A stretch of DNA of 7,215 bases from Chloroflexota bacterium (GTDB taxonomy: Bacteria; Chloroflexota; Anaerolineae; Fen-1058), in contig JACRBO010000123.1 in assembly GCA_016219235.1 (NCBI GenBank), positions 1 to 7,215 of the forward strand, in the 5' to 3' direction. The notes beneath the pieces were generated by a model, which saw nothing but the letters and a program-made list of their open reading frames with translations, had not been told where the DNA came from and did not search any database. Positions 1 through 6,237 of this stretch are shown here, piece by piece. A program made the position numbers and the translations under genes. Within the stretch, counting starts at the first letter, position 1. Each line of letters opens with the position of its first letter.

Positions 1-1037
1 CCAGTCACGGCACGGCGCTGGCCTTCACGATTCGGCTGGCGTGGTGGAGCACGGTGGCGATGCGAGTGGCGTGCGACGACGTGCCGCCGCGTCAAATTGT
101 GATGGCGTTGCTGAGCAGCCTGGTGCTTCAGGCTGCGATCGGTATCGTCCAGTTTGCCGTTCAGCACCATTTAGGCTTGAGCGTGCTCGGTGAGTTGCCT
201 GTCGATCTAGCTTATCCCGGCGTGAGCGTGATCAGCACGGGCGGCCCGCCGTTGATTCGACTGTATGGCCTGAGCGGGCATCCCAATGTGATTGGCGGGT
301 TTGCAGCGGTGGCGCTGCTGCTGGGTGTGGGCCTGCTGCGCGAGCGGCGCGGGCCGTGGTGGGCAATGTGGCTCATCGGTTTGACCGCTTTGCTGCTGAC
401 GTTTTCGCGATCGGCGGCGCTGGGGCTGCTCAGCGGGGCGATCGTCATCGCGCTGCTGCGACGGCCCAACCGGCGGCGGGCGTTGATGTTGATCACCAGC
501 GGCGGCAGCGTGATTGGGATTTTTGTGCTGTTATTTGCGCCGTTTTTGATCGCGCGCGTGAGCGGCGAGGTCGCCACCGAGCAGGTCTCGATCGATGAAC
601 GGATTGAGCAAACGGCACTGGCGTGGCAGTTGATTAGCGATCGTCCGCTGACTGGCGTGGGCGTGGGCAATTTTACGCAGTACAACGCGCCCAATGCGAC
701 GACACGGGTGATGCGTGTCCACAACGTGCCGCTGTTAATCGCCAGTGAGTTGGGCTGGCCGGGGCTGTGGTTGTGGCTGATCAGTGTGGGGGCTGTGATC
801 GTCGCCGGAGTCCGATCGGCGCGCGCGACAACCGCGATCTGGCCGGCCTTGCTGACGAGCGCCGTAATTGCGATCCTCGTGATCTCACTGTTTGATTACT
901 ATTGGTGGACATCGTCGCAGGGCGTGTATGTGTGGGCGACGATGTGCGGCGCGCTGCTGGCTCAGGCCGTTACACGCTCCACGCGGAATGGTGTGCCATC
1001 GACGGGTTCGGTGTCGAATTCACGCGCAGCCAGATGA
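1..1037 (+). CDS. O-antigen ligase/polymerase family membrane protein (Wzy_C type), 5'-truncated by window
   Basis: Polytopic inner-membrane protein of the Wzy/WaaL superfamily, which polymerises lipid-linked glycan repeats or transfers a finished glycan to an acceptor on the outer face of the membrane. The frame is open from base 3 with no stop, so the start is off the window; the GTG at 54 is only the first possible internal start. Counting from that codon, hydrophobic segments lie near residues 16-38, 80-95, 103-135, 143-168, 225-252, 262-282 and 290-304. Family motifs are the S-R-S at 118-120 in the membrane, the D-R-P-L-T-G-V-G-V-G-N-F stretch at 196-207, and H223-N224 followed by a Gly-rich helix; WaaL-type ligases have a functional His in this region. 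The last ~24 residues are hydrophilic, rich in Ser, Thr and Arg, and encoded entirely opposite the 3' end of the dehydrogenase gene. Ligase versus polymerase cannot be decided from sequence alone. Confidence 0.87.
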   Translation, partial: SHGTALAFTIRLAWWSTVAMRVACDDVPPRQIVMALLSSLVLQAAIGIVQFAVQHHLGLSVLGELPVDLAYPGVSVISTGGPPLIRLYGLSGHPNVIGGFAAVALLLGVGLLRERRGPWWAMWLIGLTALLLTFSRSAALGLLSGAIVIALLRRPNRRRALMLITSGGSVIGIFVLLFAPFLIARVSGEVATEQVSIDERIEQTALAWQLISDRPLTGVGVGNFTQYNAPNATTRVMRVHNVPLLIASELGWPGLWLWLISVGAVIVAGVRSARATTAIWPALLTSAVIAILVISLFDYYWWTSSQGVYVWATMCGALLAQAVTRSTRNGVPSTGSVSNSRAAR

Positions 1038-3013
1038 CCGGCAAACACAGCCTGCGCGATGATGTGCGGCGCGGCTGCGTCTCCGATGACGCGCAGTGAT
1101 TGCAGTGTGCCGTCGCTGAGTGCAGGCTTGAGTTGTTGATACAGCGCGTCGTTGGGTAATCGATCGGTGAGTAAGACAACGGCATCACAGGGGTTTTCCA
1201 ACAGCCGATCGGCTTGCGCGTCGATCACGCGCACATGATCGGTCTCAATCGCTTCGAGGGTGTGCTGCGTCGAGAGCGTCACGCCCAACTTCAACAGGCG
1301 GTGTTGAATGCGCTCTTGCTCCAGCGTGTTTTGCGTCCAATACGAAATGAGCGGCGCGGGCGTGATGAGCGACACTTCGCAGCCCTGCCGAGCGAGCAAT
1401 TCCGCGATGACGCCCCCGAGATAAAAGTGATCGTTGTCGTACACCACCACCCGATCGGTGGGCAATCGCCCCGCGAATATGTCGTCGGGCGTGAAGACGT
1501 GCGATCGATCGGCGCCGGGAATGGGCCGCCAACGATGCCGCCCCACGCCATCGCGCCGCCATGTCGCACCCGTTGCGATGATGACGTGTACGTAACCCGA
1601 ATCGAGCACATCGGCGGCTTGCATGGGACTGGACGGAAACACTGTAATTTGAGGCAGTTTGGCGATCTGTGTCAAGCGCCAATCGACCACGCGCCGCCAT
1701 TCGCTAAGGCCGGGCAATTGCGACTCTTGCACAACGCGCCCGCCCAATTCACGCCGCGCTTCGATCAAGGCCACACGATAACCGCGCTGCCCCAGCGCAC
1801 GCGCGCATTCCAACCCTGCCGGGCCACTGCCAATGATCATGATCTCGCTGTCGCTCTGTTTCGGTGCGATGACTTCGGGGTGCCAGCCGCGCCGCCACTC
1901 TTCGCCCATCGTGGGATTTTGCGTGCAGCGGATGGGCACATAGCGCATGTCGCCCGTGACGCAGATGTTGCAGCCGATGCACTCGCGAATGTCGTCGATG
2001 CGGCCGGCTTTGATCTTCTCCGGCAAAAACGGATCGGCGATGGACGGTCGCGCCGCCCCGATCAGATCGAGCACGCCGCGCCGGATCGCGGACGCCATCG
2101 CGTCGGGCGAGGTGTAGCGCCCCACGCCGACGACGGGTTTGCTGGTGAGCGATTTGACGAAGGCTATGTAAGGCTCTTGATAACCCTCTTTCTCGAAGCG
2201 CGACGTGGCCGAATCGTTGCTCCAGCCGCTGATATTCACGTCCCACAGATCGGGCAGTTCGGCCAGCAGCGCGATGATGTCGTAGCCGTCGCCTTGATGC
2301 GTCAGGCCGTCGTCGCCGAGTAACTCATCGACTGCGAGCCGGACCGCCACGGCGCAGGTGTCGCCCACGGCTTCCTGTGTGTCTTCGATCAGTTCACGCA
2401 GGAAGCGCACGCGATTGATCAGGCTGCCGCCGTATTCGTCGGTGCGATCGTTGAAGCGCGGCAGCAGCAATTGCATCGCCAGCGAGAGCGCGTGACCAGC
2501 ATAGCAATACACGATGTCATAGCCCGCGCGTTTGGCGCGCAGTGCGGCTGCGCGATGCCAGCGGCGCACATTGCGCAGATCGTCTTTGTCGACGCGGCGC
2601 GCCTGTCCCGGCTCGAAGCCGCTGCCACCCGTGATGGACATCGAGCGTGGGCCAAGCGTGACGGCGCGCGAATAGGCATTGCTGGCGTTGAGACCGTTGT
2701 AAGCCAGTTCGATGCCTGCGAGCGCGCCATGTCGATGCACGGCCTCGACCATGAGTTGGTGGCTGGGGCTGTCGTCGTCGCCCCACAGACGGCCTTCAAA
2801 ATACGGCGAGAGGTCGCTGCTGTGATGGACTTCCACTTCTTCGGTGCAGACCACGCCCCAGCCGCCTTCGGCCTTCATGCCGCGCATGGCGGCGTGGCTG
2901 TGCGGCATACGATAACCAAAGCCGTTGCAGTGCGGCACCTGATAGAAGCGGTTCGGCGCGATGACGGGGCCGATTGGGATTGGTTGGAAGAGGATGTCGA
3001 AGGGAGTAGTCAT
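962..3013 (-). CDS. Trimethylamine/dimethylamine/histamine dehydrogenase-like iron-sulfur flavoprotein
   Basis: Predicted soluble amine dehydrogenase of 683 residues: an N-terminal Old Yellow Enzyme-type TIM barrel (about 5-340), a 4Fe-4S segment, then two Rossmann-like nucleotide-binding domains. It follows Methylophilus trimethylamine dehydrogenase (TMADH) along its whole length. C29 in the motif R-F-Y-Q-V-P-H-C matches the Cys that binds FMN covalently. Y171, H174, R225, W264 and D267 match TMADH active-site positions. C345, C348, C351 and C363 are the cluster ligands (C-x2-C-x2-C-x11-C). G-S-G-P-A-G at 395-400 is the first dinucleotide motif, and G-D at 644-645 lies in the closing motif. 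The TMADH substrate bowl is changed: Tyr60 aligns with E59 and Trp355 with D355, so trimethylamine is unlikely to be the substrate and a charged amine is more plausible. The C-terminus is about 20 residues shorter than TMADH. The ATG at 3013 matches the family start; no clear Shine-Dalgarno is adjacent. No electron-transfer flavoprotein gene is in the window. Confidence 0.95.
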   Translation of the reverse strand: MTTPFDILFQPIPIGPVIAPNRFYQVPHCNGFGYRMPHSHAAMRGMKAEGGWGVVCTEEVEVHHSSDLSPYFEGRLWGDDDSPSHQLMVEAVHRHGALAGIELAYNGLNASNAYSRAVTLGPRSMSITGGSGFEPGQARRVDKDDLRNVRRWHRAAALRAKRAGYDIVYCYAGHALSLAMQLLLPRFNDRTDEYGGSLINRVRFLRELIEDTQEAVGDTCAVAVRLAVDELLGDDGLTHQGDGYDIIALLAELPDLWDVNISGWSNDSATSRFEKEGYQEPYIAFVKSLTSKPVVGVGRYTSPDAMASAIRRGVLDLIGAARPSIADPFLPEKIKAGRIDDIRECIGCNICVTGDMRYVPIRCTQNPTMGEEWRRGWHPEVIAPKQSDSEIMIIGSGPAGLECARALGQRGYRVALIEARRELGGRVVQESQLPGLSEWRRVVDWRLTQIAKLPQITVFPSSPMQAADVLDSGYVHVIIATGATWRRDGVGRHRWRPIPGADRSHVFTPDDIFAGRLPTDRVVVYDNDHFYLGGVIAELLARQGCEVSLITPAPLISYWTQNTLEQERIQHRLLKLGVTLSTQHTLEAIETDHVRVIDAQADRLLENPCDAVVLLTDRLPNDALYQQLKPALSDGTLQSLRVIGDAAAPHIIAQAVFAGHLAAREFDTEPVDGTPFRVERVTA

Positions 3014-3027
3014 CTTGGATGAGGTCG

Positions 3028-3090
3028 AGACCTCGGAGGTTTTATGGTGCGGCCGGCGTGATTGACGGTTGCTGAAAACCTCCGAGGTCT
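3028..3090. repeat. Palindromic element 1 (16-bp perfect inverted repeat, 31-bp loop)
   Basis: The arm AGACCTCGGAGGTTTT at 3028-3043 is matched exactly by its reverse complement at 3075-3090. Each arm is itself a near palindrome (ACCTC-N-GAGGT). The element is 63 bp long and lies between the predicted promoter and the ATG of the dehydrogenase, so it would be transcribed as a strong leader hairpin. There is no T-tract after the stem on either strand, so it does not look like an intrinsic terminator. It has the same outer bases (AGACCT/AGGTCT) and almost the same length as the element at 3183-3246, which suggests one repeat family. Confidence 0.9.
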
Positions 3091-3102
3091 TTCCTTCGCC
3101 GA

Positions 3103-3113
3103 CGGTTTAACCG
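3103..3113. promoter_or_regulatory. 11-bp palindrome at predicted transcription start, possible operator
   Basis: CGGTT-T-AACCG is a perfect palindrome with one central base. It begins where transcription from the -10 box at 3120-3125 would be expected to start. A regulator bound here could block initiation or escape. It may equally be chance; no regulator gene is visible nearby. Confidence 0.25.
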
Positions 3114-3119
3114 GCGCTG

Positions 3120-3148
3120 AGTATAGCCTGTCGCTCGTCCTGCGTCAA
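3120..3148 (-). promoter_or_regulatory. Sigma70-type promoter for the dehydrogenase gene
   Basis: On the minus strand a -35 box TTGACG (3143-3148) and a -10 box TATACT (3120-3125) are separated by exactly 17 bp; each differs from the Escherichia coli consensus at one base. Transcription would start near 3112-3114, giving a leader of about 100 nt before the ATG at 3013 that includes palindromic element 1. This gives the dehydrogenase a transcription start separate from the polysaccharide operon upstream. There is no extended -10 TG. The call rests on sequence match alone. Confidence 0.62.
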
Positions 3149-3182
3149 CGCGAAAAAACGTGTGAGGGATGCAAGTGGCCGC

Positions 3183-3246
3183 AGACCTGTCAGGTGTCGC
3201 AAATGTAGATCGTTTATCGGCCAGCTGTGCGACACCTGACAGGTCT
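3183..3246. repeat. Palindromic element 2 (19-bp perfect inverted repeat, 26-bp loop)
   Basis: The arm AGACCTGTCAGGTGTCGCA at 3183-3201 is matched exactly by its reverse complement at 3228-3246. Each arm contains the palindrome ACCTG-T-CAGGT. The element is 64 bp, one base longer than element 1, and shares its terminal AGACCT/AGGTCT but not its core. It lies about 155 bp past the stop of the glycosyltransferase gene and just upstream of the dehydrogenase promoter. It could act as a transcript-end or processing hairpin for the operon, but no T-tract follows directly on the minus strand. Confidence 0.9.
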
Positions 3247-3401
3247 TGCTGGATGTCCGATAGAATCATTCGGGCATGACGGCTGAACAACTTGCGGGCT
3301 TGCGATAACGGCACATCGACGGGCGTCCATCGCTCGTTGGTCGCGGATTAGTTTGTCTCTCTGTCGCACAGCCACCCAATCTGCCGCTGATTCGTCCTTC
3401 G
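3247..3401. other. Intergenic remainder without recognisable gene
   Basis: This stretch between the glycosyltransferase stop and palindromic element 2 shows no RNA gene, terminator or convincing small gene. A 63-codon minus-strand frame starts with a GTG overlapping the glycosyltransferase stop (3405) and runs to 3214, but it ends inside the palindrome, resembles nothing I know, and is likely spurious. Confidence 0.6.
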
Positions 3402-4520
3402 TCACTCATCATCCATCACTTGCTCATAAACTTTAACTGTCTCTTCCGCCGCCCTGGCCCACGAAAATTCTCCCGCTCGACACAGTCCGCGCGCCCGCAA
3501 CTCATCTCGCAAGGCCGCATCATTCAGCAAGCGGATCAAGCCCGTGGCGATGGCGTCCACTTCCAGCGGATCGATCAGTTGCGCAGCGTCACCGGCCACT
3601 TCAGCCAACGCCGTGTCTCGCGACGTGAGCACGGGCGTGCCGCACGCCATCGCCTCGATCACGGGCAGGCCAAAACCCTCGTACAGCGATGGAAAGGCAA
3701 ACACGGTCGCCAGCGAATACAGCGCGGGCAGATCGCAGCCGGGGATGTAACCCAGCCAGTGCACCACATCTTTCAAGCCCAGCACCTCGATTTCGCGCCA
3801 CACCGCTTCGTGTTTCCAGCCCAACTGCCCCGCGATGATCAGGCGCACTTCGGGGCAGGCTCGTCGCACCTGCGCGAAGGCGCGTAGCAAACGCGGGATG
3901 TTCTTGCGCGGTTCGAGCGTGCCCACATACAGCACGAACTTCGACGGCAGCTCGTATTGCCGCCGCACCCGATCGAGTTCGGCGCTGTCCGTTACCGGCC
4001 GATACTGCGCCGACGGCGCGTTGTAGATCACGTGGATTTTTTCGGGAGGCAGACCCAGCCGCCGGATCATATCGCGCCGCGCTTCGGCCGACGGGGTCAT
4101 AATCGCCACGGCGCGGCGAGCCAGCGCGGGTATCAGCGGGCGCACGGTCAGCAGGCTGCGTAAAGGCTGCGTCCCCGCATAGAGAAACAACGACATATCG
4201 TGAATGGTCAGCACCATCGGTACCGGGCTGACCAGCGGCGCGATCGAGTTGGTGAAGTGCGCGAAGGCCGGTCGCATTTCAGCCAGCACCTTCGGCGCGA
4301 TCATCTGCATCCACCACCAGCGGCGCTGATACGGCTGCCCGCGCAAGGCCGCCGCGCCCGGCGGCAAGTGGCCGTTGACGCTGCGATGAGCCAGCGGCAC
4401 GTAATGTCGATCGTCGTCGCGCGCCAGCAGCGCCTGCAACAGTTGGTGCGTTGCCCAGCTCACGCCCGAAAATTGCGGCATTGCCAATGAGGTCACATCA
4501 AAGCCGATCACCTGCGTCAT
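3402..4520 (-). CDS. Glycosyltransferase family 4 (GT-B fold)
   Basis: Cytoplasmic, membrane-associated enzyme of 372 residues that would transfer a sugar from a nucleotide-sugar donor to a growing lipid-linked glycan with retention of configuration. The N-terminal acceptor domain (about 1-170) has the opening G-F-D-V-T-S-L and a Gly-containing loop at 18-20, and I-H-D at 106-108. The C-terminal donor domain (about 190-370) has G-T-L-E-P-R-K-N at 200-207, with the R205-K206 pair typical of donor-phosphate binding, and the diagnostic E-x7-E motif with E281 and E289 in E-G-F-G-L-P-V-I-E. Length is normal for GT4. Its first 23 bases overlap the end of the upstream polymerase gene, so translation is probably coupled; no clear Shine-Dalgarno is seen. 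The sugar and linkage cannot be read from sequence; mannosyl-, rhamnosyl- or glucosyl-transfer are all possible. Confidence 0.95.
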   Translation of the reverse strand: MTQVIGFDVTSLAMPQFSGVSWATHQLLQALLARDDDRHYVPLAHRSVNGHLPPGAAALRGQPYQRRWWWMQMIAPKVLAEMRPAFAHFTNSIAPLVSPVPMVLTIHDMSLFLYAGTQPLRSLLTVRPLIPALARRAVAIMTPSAEARRDMIRRLGLPPEKIHVIYNAPSAQYRPVTDSAELDRVRRQYELPSKFVLYVGTLEPRKNIPRLLRAFAQVRRACPEVRLIIAGQLGWKHEAVWREIEVLGLKDVVHWLGYIPGCDLPALYSLATVFAFPSLYEGFGLPVIEAMACGTPVLTSRDTALAEVAGDAAQLIDPLEVDAIATGLIRLLNDAALRDELRARGLCRAGEFSWARAAEETVKVYEQVMDDE

Positions 4521-6237
4521 GTCTCGCGCCCCCGCGCGCTGTCAACAACCCCGCCGTCAGCCAGAACAGCCCGTACGTCGGCGTAAACGGCAGGAAGTAA
4601 TCCACCAGCCCATGTACGGCAAACGCCAGCAGCGCCGCGATCAGACCCGCCGCCAGTGTGTGATTCATACCGGCTGATTCACGCAGCGCGCGATAGGCCG
4701 CCCGCGCCAGCGTCAACGCCAACCCGATCAGACTCCCCAACCCGATCAGGCCCGTATTCACCAGCGTCTCCACGAGCCAACTATTGGCCGTCACCGTCCG
4801 ATTGAAATCTGTCGCGCCCAACAGCGTGCCGTACGTCCAGCGAAAGTTATCCGGGCCGATGCCAAACACAGGCCGATCGCACCACAACTCGATCGCGATG
4901 CGCCACAACTCCGGCCGCGTTGGCGACGGCAAGGGTCGCGGCAGTAGCCGCGATGTCGGCATCTGTGCAAGCGACGGCCCGGCAGGTGCGGGCACAACCG
5001 CGCTCGCACTCGTGACAAGCGCGGACATCTCTGTGACCTGCCCGGTCCGCACGCTGAACCAGGTCACGTATTCCTGCACCAGGTCGATCTGTAGTTGATA
5101 ATCGCCTGGCCGGTCCGGAGCCATCACGCGCGCCTCGACGCGCACCCGCTCGCCCGGCGTAAGGTCGTAGGGCAGCCCGGTGCGAACGCCTTCAAGGATA
5201 ATCATATCTTGTGAGTCGGCGCTCAGCCAGTGGTAACTCACGCTCACGGGCGTAGCCCCGCCGGCCGGCCACGTTCGCGCGCTGATATTCGTCACCGTCA
5301 ACGGCACCGTGCTGATCTCGCCGGCTCGCAGCGTCAGCGCTCGCGGCTCGATGTCGATCTGCGCCAGATACCACGTCCGATCGCTCTCGGCGCGAAACCG
5401 GGCCGCGATGACGGGACTGACGATCACTTGCGCGGCGGTCAGGACGATCAGCCCCATCATCGCAAAGGCCGACCAGCGGCGCAACGTGTCGCGATTCAAG
5501 CCGATCAACAGCAACAGCGCGATCGCCGATCCAATCAACGCCGCGCGACTTGCCGACAAAACGATGGCTAAAGTCACGACGATGACGGCCGCGGCCAACC
5601 CGATCGATCCCCGGCGCGACATCGGCCGGGCGCTAAGTATCGCCGCCAGACCGATCGGCAGGGCGGCCTCCCAGAACATCGCCGCGGTATTGGCGTACTG
5701 AAACGTTCCGCTGGCGCGCAGCACTTCGCCCACCACGGTGACATGCGTCTTGAAGGCCAGCCACAGCGGCGCCGTCGAGGGCCAGGCCACTTCGATAACG
5801 CCTGCCCCCGCCGAAATGATCGTACTTGCGCCCAGGGCTAATGCAATCGGCCATACTCGCCTAAAGTCCTGGGCCCAATCGGCCGCGGCGAAAAACAACA
5901 ACGCGCCGGTCGCGCTGCGAAACGCAAACTTTAGTGCTTCGCCGCGCAGCGTTGGTGCGAGCAGGGCGCTGATCGCATTTGCCGCGATCCATGCCAGCAC
6001 GGCCCAATGCACCGGCGTCCAGCGCAACCGCCGCGTGACCATCACGCGAATTGCCCACAGCCCGATTGCGCCATACATCGTCAACTCGACGTTCGTGATC
6101 GCCAGCGGCGCGATCGTGATCAGCGGCGACTTCAACTCAAACGGCAGCATCACGGCGAAGATGATCCACATCGCCGCGCTCAACCGATCGAGCCACGTGA
6201 TCAACCGCGAATGGGTCGCAGCAGACTCAACCCGCAT
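4498..6237 (-). CDS. O-antigen polymerase/ligase family protein with inserted Ig-like domain
   Basis: Membrane protein of 579 residues, probably the Wzy polymerase of this locus. Hydrophobic segments lie near 22-34, 38-68, 76-95, 108-122, 129-150, 185-202, 212-247 and 257-279, and again at 487-513, 527-544 and 553-566. Family signs are G-T-F-Q-Y-A-N-T-A at 177-185, S-A-S-R-A at 228-232, and the stretch from R-P-E-L-W (441) to G-P-D-N-F (461-465). Between the two membrane blocks is a soluble segment: a beta-rich Ig-like domain (about 288-398, with S-Y-H-W-L at 334-338, G-V-R-T-G-L-P at 350-356 and P-G-E-R-V at 361-365), then a Pro/Ser/Ala-rich linker (about 405-440). It should face outside. 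No His is present around 478-495, where ligases usually have one. The ATG at 6237 overlaps the flippase end by 37 bp; AGGAG lies 13 nt upstream, a long spacing. Confidence 0.88.
   Translation of the reverse strand: MRVESAATHSRLITWLDRLSAAMWIIFAVMLPFELKSPLITIAPLAITNVELTMYGAIGLWAIRVMVTRRLRWTPVHWAVLAWIAANAISALLAPTLRGEALKFAFRSATGALLFFAAADWAQDFRRVWPIALALGASTIISAGAGVIEVAWPSTAPLWLAFKTHVTVVGEVLRASGTFQYANTAAMFWEAALPIGLAAILSARPMSRRGSIGLAAAVIVVTLAIVLSASRAALIGSAIALLLLIGLNRDTLRRWSAFAMMGLIVLTAAQVIVSPVIAARFRAESDRTWYLAQIDIEPRALTLRAGEISTVPLTVTNISARTWPAGGATPVSVSYHWLSADSQDMIILEGVRTGLPYDLTPGERVRVEARVMAPDRPGDYQLQIDLVQEYVTWFSVRTGQVTEMSALVTSASAVVPAPAGPSLAQMPTSRLLPRPLPSPTRPELWRIAIELWCDRPVFGIGPDNFRWTYGTLLGATDFNRTVTANSWLVETLVNTGLIGLGSLIGLALTLARAAYRALRESAGMNHTLAAGLIAALLAFAVHGLVDYFLPFTPTYGLFWLTAGLLTARGGARHDAGDRL

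Noticed and set aside
941..1073. 13-bp direct repeat GATGTGCGGCGCG at 941-953 and 1061-1073
   Set aside because: Short and GC-rich, and it lies in coding sequence; plausible by chance and without other mobile-element signs.
1214..2323. Long + strand open frame of 369 codons
   Set aside because: It lies wholly opposite the dehydrogenase, whose motifs are intact throughout. Its translation is rich in Arg, His and Gln with no recognisable domain, as expected for an antisense shadow in GC-rich DNA.
2471..3022. + strand open frame of 183 codons opposite the dehydrogenase N-terminus
   Set aside because: No motif and antisense to the conserved FMN-binding barrel; an effect of high GC.
3028..3246. 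The palindromes as a CRISPR array or as Rho-independent terminators
   Set aside because: There are only two units with different cores and no regular direct repeats, so it is not a CRISPR array. Neither stem is followed directly by a T-tract on either strand, so they are not standard terminators.
3042..3314. Small - strand frame of 90 codons in the intergenic region
   Set aside because: It runs through the second palindrome, the promoter and part of the first palindrome, so its sequence is fixed by non-coding structure. It has low-complexity Arg runs and no known similarity.
3214..3405. 63-codon frame with GTG overlapping the glycosyltransferase stop
   Set aside because: The 4-bp stop/start overlap looks like coupling, but the frame ends within the inverted repeat and the translation is unlike any protein I know.
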